Origin: Actinomycetospora sp.
GTDB lineage: Bacteria; Actinomycetota; Actinomycetes; Mycobacteriales; Pseudonocardiaceae
Length of the DNA: 16,850 nucleotides
Assembly (NCBI GenBank): GCA_025925615.1
Contig: JAICLN010000039.1
Location: 1-16,850, forward strand
Direction of reading: 5' to 3'
Shown here: positions 1-8,462 of the stretch, piece by piece
Numbering within the stretch: the first letter of the stretch is position 1
Layout of the letters: every line of letters begins with the position of its first letter
The notes under the pieces: generated by a model
What the model saw: the letters and a program-made list of their open reading frames with translations, nothing else
What the model was told of the DNA's origin: nothing
Databases searched by the model: none
Translations under genes and position numbers: made by a program

Positions 1-181
1 GCGCCTTCGGCACACCGGCTGCGTGCTGCTGACGAGGTCGCCCGCCTGTTCACCTTCGGGCACACGTGGGCGGGCCGTCGGCGAAGCGGAGCCGAGAACG
101 GCGGGGTGTACAGGCCTTTGTCCCGGCGGCGAGGCGGGCAAACTGCCAGCGGTAACGAACCGCTGAGCATAGGAGGTCGAG
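1..181. other. Upstream region of ppa, no supported gene
   Basis: I see no convincing gene in this stretch. Frames are open on both strands, as expected in DNA this GC-rich, but none has recognisable protein content or a good start. It carries the ppa ribosome binding site at its right end. Bases 58-72 are identical to bases 590-604 inside the 3' part of ppa, and both copies can be read as Gly-His-Thr-Trp-Ala. That could be chance or a remnant. I could not place a credible -35/-10 pair for ppa. Confidence 0.4.
171..176 (+). promoter_or_regulatory. Shine-Dalgarno of ppa
   Basis: A perfect AGGAGG lies five bases before the GTG at 182. It settles that GTG as the start of ppa. Confidence 0.85.
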
Positions 182-667
182 GTGGAGTTCGACGTCGTGA
201 TCGAGGTGCCCAAGGGCAGCCGCAACAAGTACGAAGTCGACCACGAGTCGGGGCGGCTGCGCTTGGACCGCACGTTGTTCACCGCGACCCAGTATCCGGC
301 CGACTACGGCTTCATCGAGGGCACGTGGGGCCGCGACGGCGACCCGCTCGACGCGCTGGTACTCGTGCAGGAGCCGACCTTTCCCGGCTGCGTGATCGCC
401 TGCCGTGCGATCGGCATGTTCAACATGTCCGACGAGGCTGGCGATGACGCCAAGGTCATCTGTGCGCCGACCGGCGACCCCCGTCTGGAGCACCTGCGCG
501 ACGTGCACCACCTCGATGAGTACTACCGCCTGGAGATTCAGCACTTTTTTGAGGTCTACAAGGCCCTCGAGCCCGGCAAGCACGTCGAGGGGCACACGTG
601 GGCGCGGCGTGACGACGCGGAACGCGAGATCGATGCGTCGTTCAATCGAGCGCGGCGACGCATCTGA
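182..667 (+). CDS. ppa: Inorganic pyrophosphatase, family I
   Basis: This 161-residue soluble enzyme hydrolyses pyrophosphate to two phosphates in the cytoplasm, pulling biosynthetic reactions forward. The length is normal for bacterial family I enzymes. The N-terminal EVPKGSRNKYE (residues 8-18), the metal-binding signature DGDPLD at 52-57, and the Asp88/Asp89/Lys91 cluster are all present, so the active site looks intact. The GTG start is set by a perfect AGGAGG five bases upstream. His21, one of two unusual active-site histidines described for the Mycobacterium tuberculosis enzyme, is kept here, but the position matching His86 is Ala. The gene stands alone on the forward strand and converges on the carboxylase, with a small hairpin after its stop. 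Identity is very secure. Confidence 0.97.
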   Translation: MEFDVVIEVPKGSRNKYEVDHESGRLRLDRTLFTATQYPADYGFIEGTWGRDGDPLDALVLVQEPTFPGCVIACRAIGMFNMSDEAGDDAKVICAPTGDPRLEHLRDVHHLDEYYRLEIQHFFEVYKALEPGKHVEGHTWARRDDAEREIDASFNRARRRI

Positions 668-669
668 CC

Positions 670-686
670 GACCCCGAAGCGGGGTT
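670..686 (+). terminator. Hairpin between convergent ppa and carboxylase genes
   Basis: ACCCCG (671-676) and CGGGGT (680-685) are perfect inverted arms around a three-base AAG loop, starting three bases after the ppa stop codon. There is no T-tract, which is common for terminators in GC-rich actinobacteria. Being symmetrical, it could serve both convergent transcripts. Termination itself is inferred from position and shape. Confidence 0.5.
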
Positions 687-721
687 CCCTGATCGCCGCT
701 CGACCCTACAGGCGCCCGGGG

Positions 722-2089
722 CTACTCGGGCGTCGTCGTGCGCCGGGCCTGGGTGAGCGTCATGCCGCGCTGGACCGCGTCGGCGAGGTAGGGCCGCAAC
801 CGGGTGGGCTCGACGATGGTGTGCACCGAGCCGACCTCCTGGGCGCGGGTGATGCTGTGGTGCGCGTCGAACTCGTCGGCCAGCTCACCGAGCTTCTCCG
901 AGCGCACCGTCGGACGGACCCGGGCCAGCTCGGCGCGCAGCTCGGTCACGTCCTCGCCGCGCTCGAGCGCCTCGGCGATCCGGGTCTCGAGGTCGGCGAC
1001 GCGGGGGTCGGCGGCCGTGCGCTTGTTGACCTCGCCGGCGAAGACCACCGCGGCCGCGGGCGCGCCCCCGATCACCGAGGCGTAGGACCCCGCGACGGCG
1101 GCGATCTCCAAGTCGTCGTTGAGGGTCCCGGAGAACACCACGAACGCGCCGCCGTGGTAGCGCGACACCACGCAGAACACGATCGGCCCGTCGAAGTTGA
1201 CCACCGCCCGGCCGATCTCGGCGCCGTACTCGAGCTGCAGCCCGCGCAGCGACTCCGGAGAGCCGTCGAACCCGGACAGATTCGCCAGCACCACCACGGG
1301 CCGGTTCCCGCTGGCGGCGTTGATCGCCCGGGCGGTCTTCTTCGACGAGCGGGGGAACAGCGTCCCCGCGGTCCACTGCGACGGGCCGTCCACGGGCGGC
1401 GTGCCGCGCCGCGGCAGCGGGCGCGACTCGATCCCGATCAGCTCGACGGGCTGACCGCCGAGGTGGGCGTCGAGGACGACGACCGACTCGGCCGCGTGCA
1501 TGTCGGCCCAGCGCTCCAGCGTCGGGTGGTCCGCGTCGGCGACCGCCCGCATCAGCGACCGGATGTCGAACGGCTTCTTGCGCTCGCCGTTGACCGCGGG
1601 ATCGAAGATCTCGCCGACCCGCGTGAAGTCGGTGTCCGGCCCCGCGTGCGGGGAGGAGGAGACGTCCCGGTCGGTCGGGTCGGTGGTCGCGACCGGCCGG
1701 GGGAAGTCCTCGCCGGGGGCGACGTAGGTGTGCTCGTAGTGGGTGAGCAGCACGTCCACCGCGCCCGAGAGGTCGGGCGCCCAGTACTGGGCCTGCCCGT
1801 TCGGGCCCATGATCCGGTCGTAGCCGCCGATGCCGTAGTTGTCCTCGGCGGACACGCCTCCGGAGTAGTCCAGGGACTGCTTGCCGGTGAGCACCATCGC
1901 CGAGTCCGGGGTCATCACGAGGATGCCCCGGGTGTGCATCAGCATCGTGGCCTCGGCGTTCCAGTAGGGCTGGGCGCCGACGTTGATGCCGGTGACGACG
2001 ACGTTGATCTCCCCGCCGCCCTGGGTGAACTCGATGATCCCCCGCAGCACCCGCGAGACCCAGTCCATGGTCTCGCTGCCCGAGTCCAT
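722..2089 (-). CDS. Carboxyltransferase C-terminal part of giant acyl-CoA carboxylase, cut off by an in-frame stop
   Basis: This 455-residue frame is the continuation of the upstream carboxylase in exactly the same reading frame, after one TAG codon. It holds most of the carboxyltransferase domain. It opens with AMDSGSETMDWVSRVLR, then INVVVTGINVGAQPYWNAE, then SGGVSAEDNYGIGGYDRI. Near the C-terminus are GNRPVVVLANLSGFDGSPES, RYHGGAFVVFS and SVIGGAPAAAVVF. These segments form the acyl-CoA and carboxybiotin sites in this family. The first ATG (2089-2087) comes two codons after the TAG and has no good Shine-Dalgarno, so separate translation would need termination-reinitiation. On its own it lacks the front of the carboxyltransferase fold. 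It is most simply the 3' part of a disrupted gene. It is counted as coding because the frame is long, open and conserved in style. Confidence 0.8.
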   Translation of the reverse strand: MDSGSETMDWVSRVLRGIIEFTQGGGEINVVVTGINVGAQPYWNAEATMLMHTRGILVMTPDSAMVLTGKQSLDYSGGVSAEDNYGIGGYDRIMGPNGQAQYWAPDLSGAVDVLLTHYEHTYVAPGEDFPRPVATTDPTDRDVSSSPHAGPDTDFTRVGEIFDPAVNGERKKPFDIRSLMRAVADADHPTLERWADMHAAESVVVLDAHLGGQPVELIGIESRPLPRRGTPPVDGPSQWTAGTLFPRSSKKTARAINAASGNRPVVVLANLSGFDGSPESLRGLQLEYGAEIGRAVVNFDGPIVFCVVSRYHGGAFVVFSGTLNDDLEIAAVAGSYASVIGGAPAAAVVFAGEVNKRTAADPRVADLETRIAEALERGEDVTELRAELARVRPTVRSEKLGELADEFDAHHSITRAQEVGSVHTIVEPTRLRPYLADAVQRGMTLTQARRTTTPE

Positions 2090-2095
2090 GGCGAT

Positions 2096-2098
2096 CTA
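2096..2098 (-). other. In-frame amber codon splitting the carboxylase
   Basis: The reverse complement of CTA at 2096-2098 is TAG. The residues before it end WYAVSAGA and those after it begin IAMDSGSETMDW, with no frame change. As I recall this family, intact homologues read through here with one ordinary residue (Arg or Lys) between SAGA and IAMDSG. One codon is therefore replaced by a stop, rather than a gene boundary being present. The ATG of the downstream piece is three codons on. Confidence 0.93.
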
Positions 2099-5000
2099 GG
2101 CGCCGGCCGACACCGCATACCACTCCACCGGCACACCGATGCGCCGGGCGAGCGCGAGGGCGGCGAGCACCCGACGGCACTCGGGCTCCGCGATCGCACC
2201 GAGCGCCTTCGTGGGGTCGCCCAGCAGCACGACGCGGGTCATGCCCTCCGGGTACCGCGCGGTCGAGGTGGTGACGACGCCGAGCACGATGTTCGCCGTG
2301 TTGCGCCCGGGCGCCCGCTCGACGGGCCGGGGGTTCCCGGACTCGTCGAGGTCGTGCTCGGTGAACGTCCCGGGTGCGCCGTCGGGGTCCGGGGACCGGG
2401 TGATCGCCGGGATGAGTTCGTAGGGATAGACCGTGCCGCGGCGCCGGGCCTTGACCACCTTCTGGGTGTAGGCGTCGAGCTCGCGCAGCGGGCGGTCCGG
2501 CGGGTCGGTGATCCGCAGCGTCAGCCCGGACCCCGGGGGGCGGGACATCCGCAGCATCATCTCGCGAGGACTGCCGTCCGGACCGGCGGCGTGGAACTGC
2601 ACCATGACCTGCTCGAGGCCCAGCGCCTCGGTGCGCGGCGCAAGTGAGCGGACGACCTCGTCGAGGTCGGTCAGCGGCACGTCGACCTGCGGCCATACGT
2701 AGAGCAGCACCCGGTTCCATTCGAGCTTGGCCGCGGCGCGGTCGGCGGAGCGGGCCGCGCGCAGGCTGTCGAGGCAGGCGTCGAGGACGTGCTCGACCTG
2801 GGGCAGCGCCCGGATCCGGCCCTCGTCGTCGCGCACGACGCTCAGGTCGCGGACGTCGGCGAGCGCGATCAGCCGCTGGTCGTCGGCCACCTCGCGGCCA
2901 CGCGCGCGGAAGAGGTGGACATCGGTGGCCGCGGGCAGCCGGGTCAGCGCGAAGTTCGACAGCCGCCAGAACCCCAGCCGCTCGGCGACCATCGGGTGCA
3001 GGCCGCGCAGGGTTCGGTCCTCCACCGCCCCGGCATCCGCCGCCCCGTCCCGCCGATCGGCCCCAGCCCCGCTCCCGGCTCGGAAGGTGAACCAGGTCGG
3101 TCCGCCGCCGTCCGCTCCCCCGCCGCGGCGCACCGCGACGCTGACCCGGCCGACCGAGTCCGGGATCGCGCCGAGCTTGTCGCGGATCCGCGCGGAGCGG
3201 GCGTCCGGGTCGGTGGCGTCGTCGCCGTCGCCGTCGCCGTCGGAGGTGACGTAGAGGTCGATGAGCGCGGTGCGCCCGCTCGGCAACGAGGCGACGAGCT
3301 GGTGGAGGTCCTCCGCGATCGCGGACGCACCGTCGTTGCCGGTATCTCGGGCAACGGTGGCGACCACGGTGTAGTCGTGTTCGTCGTGGATGTAGTCCGC
3401 GGTCAGCCGCGGACGCCCGTCGCGCTCGGCGACCGCGACGTTGTGCAGCCTCCGGATCAGCCCGTAGTAGCGGCGGGTCATCACCTCGAGCATCGCGGCG
3501 TGGTGGCGCTCGGAGAAGACGCCGAGGATCGGCTCGCCGGAGGCGACGATGCCGTCGATCTGCGCGGCGCGGGTGGCGGGGTTGTCGGAGAGTCGGTCCA
3601 GCTCGGTTTGCACGCTCTGCTGCACCCGGGTCCGCTCGTCCGCGATGAGCGGGGCGTCGAAGCACCGGTAGCGGACCTGGCGGGCGAGGTCCCCGACCAG
3701 CGGGTGCCGCAGCTGGGTGGCCGACACGAGGTGATCGAGGACGTGGCGGTAGCCCTCGCGGGCGTCCGTGGGCAGCGACTCCGGCTCACGGAGCCGCCGC
3801 CGGAGCAGCTCGGAGACGACCGTCGCGTGTTCGCCCGCCCGGTGCAGGGCCAGGAACATCCGGTAGAGCGCGGGTCCCAGCTCGGGTGAGGACTCCTCGG
3901 TCACCCCGTAGTGGGCCAGCGCTCGGCGGAGCTTGATCCGGAACGATTCGGGCAGGCCCTCCGCGTCGGCGTCGCGCGATCGCAGGTAGGCGTTGAGGTA
4001 CTCCTGCGGGTTGCGGGCGGCCTCGGCGTCGACGGCGGACTCGTCGTCGGGCTCGCTCCCGTCGCGCAGGCGGCGGTTGCGTGACAGGGCGGACAGGTCG
4101 GCGAAGATGCCCAGGACCTCGGACTCGCTCGCGAGCACGTCCGGGTCGTCGGCGGACAGTTCCGAGCGCGCCTCGTCCAGCTCGGCCAGCAGGCGGCGGG
4201 CGTCGCGCTCGTCGACGTCGAACCCCAGCACCAGCGCACGCAATGCGGCGAGCGCGTCGTGTGCTGTCCCGGCCGGGGTCCGGTCGGCGGTGGAGGTTCT
4301 CGCGAGCTCGGTGAGGTCGGCCCGCTCGCCCGACGCGGCGACCCCGGCGCCACTCGGCTCCGGGTCGGGCTCGATTCGGACCAGGCGGGTGCCGGCCTCG
4401 ACCTGGGTGTTCGGGTGGACGAGGACCTCCGCGACCCGACCGGCGATCGGGGCGCGTAGCGCGGTCTCGAGCTTCATGCTCTCCAGCACCGCGACCACGT
4501 CGCCCTCGGCGATTAGGTCGCCGGTACTGACCGAGATGTCGACGACCATGGCCGGGCCGAGGGCACGGACCAGGCCGGCTTCCCCGCCGGCGAGGCGGTG
4601 CACGGCTCCCTCGACCTCGATCAGGTAGTCCGTGCCCTGCGCGACCGAGAGCACCCTGAACGCCTGGTCGCCGCGGGTCAGGCGGCGCTCATAGACACCG
4701 GAGCGCTCGACCTCGACGTCGACCGCCTGCCCGTCGAGCTCCACCCGGTAGCAGTGGGGGCGGGTGCAGGCCACCCGCAGCCGATACGACTGGCCCATCG
4801 CGCGGAGGTCGGTCTGGTGCCACACCTCGTGGCCCGCTTCCGGGCGCCCGCGTTCGGCGGAGAGGAACAATCGGGCCTGCTGGCGGAACACGTGGGCGTC
4901 GTGGGCCTCGACCGCGGCGGCGAGCAACGCGACGTCCAGCCGCCGGGGCGGGGTGTAGCCCTCGGCCATCATGGTGTCCAGCCAGGAGGTGTCGACCTGA

Positions 5001-6430
5001 CCGGCGACGAACTCCGGCCGGTCGATCAGGTCGAGCAGGAACGCCTTGTTGGTCGTGCCTCCTTCGATGACCACCGCGGTCTGGCGCACCCCTCGGGCCA
5101 GCCGCGCGCGAGCTTCGGCCCGGGTCTGTCCCCAGGCGATCACCTTGGCGATCATCGAGTCGAACTGCGGCGGGATGACGTCGCCGGTCGCGACCCCGGT
5201 GTCAACGCGGATGCCCGGGCCGGTCGGCAGCACGAGGTGCTGGATGCGGCCGGGCGCGGGCGCGAAACCGTGCTCCGGGTCCTCCGCCGCAAGGCGCGCC
5301 TCGATGGCGTGGCCGTGCTCGGGCGGGGACCCGCCGGACGAGCCGTCCCCGTCGGATGAGCCCGCCGCCCCAGTGAGGTCGGCGAGTGCGCCGCCCATCG
5401 CGACGTGCAGCTGGAGCTTGACGATGTCGACGCCGGTGGTCGCCTCGGTCACCGGGTGCTCGACCTGCAGCCGGGTGTTGACCTCCATGAACGACAGCAG
5501 CTTCTGGTCGGGCTCGTAGAGGAACTCCACGGTGCCCGCGTTGACGTAGCCCGCCGCCCGCGCGAGGTCGGCGGCCGCCGTGCGCAGCTGCGCGTCCTGC
5601 TCGGCGTCCAGGGCGCTCGACGCCGACTCCTCGATCACCTTCTGGTTGCGGCGCTGGACGCTGCAGTCGCGCACCCCGAGGGTCCACACGCCACCCTCGG
5701 CGTCCGCAACGACCTGGACCTCCACGTGCCGCCCGCCCGAAACCGCGCCCTCGAGGAACACCGTGGCGTCGCCCGCGGTCCGCGCGGCCTCGGCCCTCGC
5801 CCGCGTGACGGCCTCCTCGAGGTACTCGGGCCCGGACACGAACCGGATCCCGCGCCCGCCCCCGCCCGCGGTCGCCTTCACCATCAGCGGATAGCCGATC
5901 TTCTCGGCCGCCGCGTGCGCGGCCTCGCCGTCGGCGACCGGGCCCCCGCTCCACGGGGACATCGGCACGCCGACCTGGTCGGCGAGCCGCTTGGACTCGA
6001 TCTTGTCGCCGAGGCGCCGCATCACCGCTGAGGACGGGCCGACGAAGACGATGCCGAGCCGCTCGCAGAGCTCGGCGAACTCGGCGCGCTCGGAGACGAA
6101 GCCCCACCCGGGCCACACCGCCTCCGCGCGGCACCCGCGCAGCGCCTGCTCGAGCTCGGCGAGATCGAGGTACGGGGACGACCCGAACGCGCCCTCCTCG
6201 GGGTCGGCCGGCCCGATCAGCACCGCCTCGTCGGACTCGCGCACGAACATCGCGTGGCCGTCCGCGGCGGTGTGCACGGCGATGGTGCGGACCGGTGGCC
6301 GCCCCGAGCCGATGGCCTCGGCGTTCCACTCACGGACAGCGTTGATCAACCGCATCGCCGGCTCGCCGCGGTTGACGATGGCCAGGCGTCGGAAGGGGCG
6401 GGGCACCTCGGGGCTCATCGGGTGGTCCAT
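2096..6430 (-). CDS. Giant single-chain biotin-dependent acyl-CoA carboxylase (BC-BCCP-CT), truncated by amber codon
   Basis: The piece is 1444 residues; with the downstream part the intact protein would be about 1900. It carboxylates biotin with ATP and bicarbonate, then transfers the carboxyl group to an acyl-CoA (acetyl-CoA to malonyl-CoA is the likeliest reaction). The biotin carboxylase region is about residues 13-480, with RRLAIVNRGEPAMRL near the start, the ATP-grasp loop GGGGRGIR at 189-196 and EVNTRLQVEHPVTE at 316-329. The biotin carrier domain is about 620-695 with ESMKLE and biotinyl Lys653. A long central region (about 700-1300) resembles that of eukaryotic-type acetyl-CoA carboxylases. 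The carboxyltransferase then begins and is cut at TAG after SAGA. The start is ATG 6430, 22 bases after the synthase gene. ATG 6418, with a weak GGATGG upstream, is an alternative. As it stands, the enzyme could carboxylate biotin but not transfer. Substrate choice is not readable from the sequence. Confidence 0.85.
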   Translation of the reverse strand: MDHPMSPEVPRPFRRLAIVNRGEPAMRLINAVREWNAEAIGSGRPPVRTIAVHTAADGHAMFVRESDEAVLIGPADPEEGAFGSSPYLDLAELEQALRGCRAEAVWPGWGFVSERAEFAELCERLGIVFVGPSSAVMRRLGDKIESKRLADQVGVPMSPWSGGPVADGEAAHAAAEKIGYPLMVKATAGGGGRGIRFVSGPEYLEEAVTRARAEAARTAGDATVFLEGAVSGGRHVEVQVVADAEGGVWTLGVRDCSVQRRNQKVIEESASSALDAEQDAQLRTAAADLARAAGYVNAGTVEFLYEPDQKLLSFMEVNTRLQVEHPVTEATTGVDIVKLQLHVAMGGALADLTGAAGSSDGDGSSGGSPPEHGHAIEARLAAEDPEHGFAPAPGRIQHLVLPTGPGIRVDTGVATGDVIPPQFDSMIAKVIAWGQTRAEARARLARGVRQTAVVIEGGTTNKAFLLDLIDRPEFVAGQVDTSWLDTMMAEGYTPPRRLDVALLAAAVEAHDAHVFRQQARLFLSAERGRPEAGHEVWHQTDLRAMGQSYRLRVACTRPHCYRVELDGQAVDVEVERSGVYERRLTRGDQAFRVLSVAQGTDYLIEVEGAVHRLAGGEAGLVRALGPAMVVDISVSTGDLIAEGDVVAVLESMKLETALRAPIAGRVAEVLVHPNTQVEAGTRLVRIEPDPEPSGAGVAASGERADLTELARTSTADRTPAGTAHDALAALRALVLGFDVDERDARRLLAELDEARSELSADDPDVLASESEVLGIFADLSALSRNRRLRDGSEPDDESAVDAEAARNPQEYLNAYLRSRDADAEGLPESFRIKLRRALAHYGVTEESSPELGPALYRMFLALHRAGEHATVVSELLRRRLREPESLPTDAREGYRHVLDHLVSATQLRHPLVGDLARQVRYRCFDAPLIADERTRVQQSVQTELDRLSDNPATRAAQIDGIVASGEPILGVFSERHHAAMLEVMTRRYYGLIRRLHNVAVAERDGRPRLTADYIHDEHDYTVVATVARDTGNDGASAIAEDLHQLVASLPSGRTALIDLYVTSDGDGDGDDATDPDARSARIRDKLGAIPDSVGRVSVAVRRGGGADGGGPTWFTFRAGSGAGADRRDGAADAGAVEDRTLRGLHPMVAERLGFWRLSNFALTRLPAATDVHLFRARGREVADDQRLIALADVRDLSVVRDDEGRIRALPQVEHVLDACLDSLRAARSADRAAAKLEWNRVLLYVWPQVDVPLTDLDEVVRSLAPRTEALGLEQVMVQFHAAGPDGSPREMMLRMSRPPGSGLTLRITDPPDRPLRELDAYTQKVVKARRRGTVYPYELIPAITRSPDPDGAPGTFTEHDLDESGNPRPVERAPGRNTANIVLGVVTTSTARYPEGMTRVVLLGDPTKALGAIAEPECRRVLAALALARRIGVPVEWYAVSAGA
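3218..3238. repeat. Short GTCGCC tandem repeat inside the carboxylase gene
   Basis: A six-base unit, GTCGCC, repeats about three times and encodes an Asp-Gly run in the central region of the carboxylase. It is followed by another Gly/Ala/Asp-rich segment. This is probably a flexible surface loop that can vary in length by slippage without changing frame. Confidence 0.5.
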
Positions 6431-6452
6431 CCGTTCCGGCTCGCCCGCTCGG

Positions 6453-8459
6453 TCACTCACCGAAGGCGACGCGGACGTCGTCGGTGCTCGTCGGCCGTGC
6501 TGGGGTGCTGGGCCCGCCGACGGCACCATCTGGGACGGCGTCGGTCACCGCCTCGTCGGCCACGATGGCCGGGTCGATGCGCATCACCGCATACCCTCCG
6601 ACGGCGCCGGCTCCGAAAGCCGGGGTGAAGACCCGGGTGGGCCGGGTGATGACGCCGTCGCGCACCGCGTCGTGGACCGCGATCGGGATGCTCGCGGCTG
6701 AGACGTTGCCCATGGACTCGATGTTGAAGTACAGCTGTTCGGCCGCCAACCCGGCCTTGGTCGCGAGGTCGAGGATCATGGTCTTGTTGGCCTGGTGCGG
6801 CACGATGAGCTCGATGCTCTCCAACAGGCTGCGCGCGGGGTCGTCCGGGTCGGTCTGGTCGCCGACCTCGGCGATCATCTGGGCGAGGTAGCGTTGGACG
6901 AGGGACTTGACCTCGGGGCCGAACACGGTGAGGTCGTTGTCGAACTCCGGGTTCGGCCAGATGATCGAGTTGACCTCGCTGGACGGTCCGCTCGCGTAGG
7001 TCTGCACGACCTCGACGTCGCCGGCCGTGCCGTGAGCGGCCGGGGCCACGAGCATGGCCGCGGCCCCGTCGCCGAACATCATCCGTGACGTGCGGGCGCT
7101 GCCGATCTTGTCGGAGAACTTTTCCACGCAGACCAGCAGGACCGGCCGTTGGACCTCTTGGAGCTGCCGGGTGGCTTCAGCCAGTCCGTAGGGCAGGCCG
7201 GCGCAGGCGGCGACCAGATCGACCGAGGCGTGGGTCTGGGCCAGCCCCAGCTCTCCGGAGAGCCAGCAGGCCATCGAGGGGACCTGCCGGTTGCTGCTGC
7301 AGGTGCTGACCAGCACGGCCCCGATCTCGGCCGGGCCGCGACCTGACTTGGCCAGAGCGGCCCGCGCGGCGTCCAGCGCCAGCTCCTGGGGCTCGCGGCT
7401 GGTGTAGTGCCGTTGCTCGATGCCGGTCTTGGTTCCGATTTCGTCCGCGCTCATCGGCGACCACGAGAAGCTGGTGTTGCGGATGACGTCGATGTTGCTG
7501 CAGACGTGCTCGCCGCGCACGACCGCCAGCGCCTCGAACCGCGGCTGCAGCGCGAACTCCTCCCGCACCCGCAGCGGCGGGTACGGGGCGGCCGGTGCCA
7601 CCGCCTCGACCGGCTCGCGGGGCGCCGACACGGTGCCCCTCCGGTCTACCGCGCGGCCCCCGGCCGTGCTCTCCTGGCCGTTGCGGGCATGTCTGACCCG
7701 CTCGATGAAGGCCATCACCTCGGGGTTGCGGGGGTGGAACGCGACCACGAAGTCGTCCGGGCCGATATCCCCGGCCCGGCGCAGCTCGGTGCGAGAGCGG
7801 TCCCACGGGTACTGGTTATGCAGGACCATCGCCCAGCGCACCAGGGCCTCGAGCTCGGGGACCGTCTCGTCGGCGTCGAGGATGGCCTCGACGCCGAACG
7901 TGGGGTAGTCCGGATCGTGGTCGGGCGTGACGAAGGTCAGCGCGTCGGGCTGGTCGAGGAACTCGGCGACCGTCGGTTTGATCGCCGGCAACTCGGTGGC
8001 GTGGTGCAGCTTGTGGCGGAACACGTCGAACAACAGGTCGAAGACCTCGTCCTCGACGTCGGCGTCCCAGGTCGCTGGCAGCTCGGCGTAGGCGCGCTCG
8101 ACCGCGGCCACCTTGCGCTTGCCGTCCTCCCAGGGAGTCAGCACCGGCAGGAACACGTCGGTGCGGCGCTTGGCCACGTCGCGCCAGCGGGTGGGCCGCT
8201 TCTCGTACATGGTCATCGAGAACCGGTTCACCCAGAACAGATCCTGGCCCAGATCGCGCAGCAGCTCGAAGCGTCCCGGGTAGGCCCCGGACTCGATACG
8301 ATCGAGAATCTCCGATCCGGTGGGCGCCTTCGCCTCGAAATCCCGACCGATCACCGCGGTGAACTGCTCGAGGGTATGCAGGACGGAGAAGTCCAGCTGC
8401 CCGAGGAAGTTCGCCGGGAACACCAGACGACCATGCCGATTGAGCACGAACGGCTTCAC
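6453..8459 (-). CDS. Ketoacyl synthase III with uncharacterised N-terminal fusion domain
   Basis: This 668-residue protein is about twice the length of FabH. Residues about 295-630 are a thiolase-fold ketoacyl synthase III with the full triad: Cys419 (VDLVAACAGLPYG), His555 (VPHQANK) and Asn585 (ESMGNVSAASIP). It should condense an acyl-CoA with a malonyl thioester, losing CO2. Residues 1 to about 260 form a separate region I do not recognise. It contains MKPFVLNRHGRLVFP, a Trp-rich FWVNRFSMTMYEKRPTRW and FHPRNPEVMAFIERVRHARN. A low-complexity linker (about 261-295) joins the two halves. A 38-residue acidic tail follows the synthase. The GTG start has AAAGAGGTGA four bases upstream. The gene lies 49 bases after the reductase and 22 before the carboxylase, so the three are probably one operon. 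This fits an NphT7-like 3-ketoacyl-CoA synthase better than housekeeping FabH, but the acceptor is inferred. Confidence 0.85.
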   Translation of the reverse strand: MKPFVLNRHGRLVFPANFLGQLDFSVLHTLEQFTAVIGRDFEAKAPTGSEILDRIESGAYPGRFELLRDLGQDLFWVNRFSMTMYEKRPTRWRDVAKRRTDVFLPVLTPWEDGKRKVAAVERAYAELPATWDADVEDEVFDLLFDVFRHKLHHATELPAIKPTVAEFLDQPDALTFVTPDHDPDYPTFGVEAILDADETVPELEALVRWAMVLHNQYPWDRSRTELRRAGDIGPDDFVVAFHPRNPEVMAFIERVRHARNGQESTAGGRAVDRRGTVSAPREPVEAVAPAAPYPPLRVREEFALQPRFEALAVVRGEHVCSNIDVIRNTSFSWSPMSADEIGTKTGIEQRHYTSREPQELALDAARAALAKSGRGPAEIGAVLVSTCSSNRQVPSMACWLSGELGLAQTHASVDLVAACAGLPYGLAEATRQLQEVQRPVLLVCVEKFSDKIGSARTSRMMFGDGAAAMLVAPAAHGTAGDVEVVQTYASGPSSEVNSIIWPNPEFDNDLTVFGPEVKSLVQRYLAQMIAEVGDQTDPDDPARSLLESIELIVPHQANKTMILDLATKAGLAAEQLYFNIESMGNVSAASIPIAVHDAVRDGVITRPTRVFTPAFGAGAVGGYAVMRIDPAIVADEAVTDAVPDGAVGGPSTPARPTSTDDVRVAFGE

Positions 8460-8462
8460 ACG

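Noticed and set aside
50..595. A 181-residue leftward open frame opposite ppa
   Set aside because: ppa on the forward strand is unmistakable with an intact active site. The opposite frame has no family features.
2096..2098. Amber read as pyrrolysine or another recoded residue
   Set aside because: There is no downstream recoding element or pyrrolysine gene in view, this use is not expected in actinobacteria, and family members as I recall them carry an ordinary residue here.
821..2647. A 608-residue forward open frame opposite the carboxylase
   Set aside because: It is antisense to well-supported carboxylase coding sequence, has Arg/Gly/Val-biased composition typical of GC-rich shadows, and no recognisable domain or ribosome binding site.
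885..3665. A 926-residue open frame on the leftward strand overlapping the carboxylase
   Set aside because: It is a frame-shifted shadow of the carboxylase gene, extremely rich in Arg, Ala and Pro and without any domain. The true frame carries all the family motifs.
6431..6529. An earlier carboxylase start overlapping the end of the ketoacyl synthase
   Set aside because: The added residues have no biotin carboxylase homology, and no Shine-Dalgarno was found before the GTG at 6460 that overlaps the synthase stop. The fold begins about 13 residues after the ATG at 6430.
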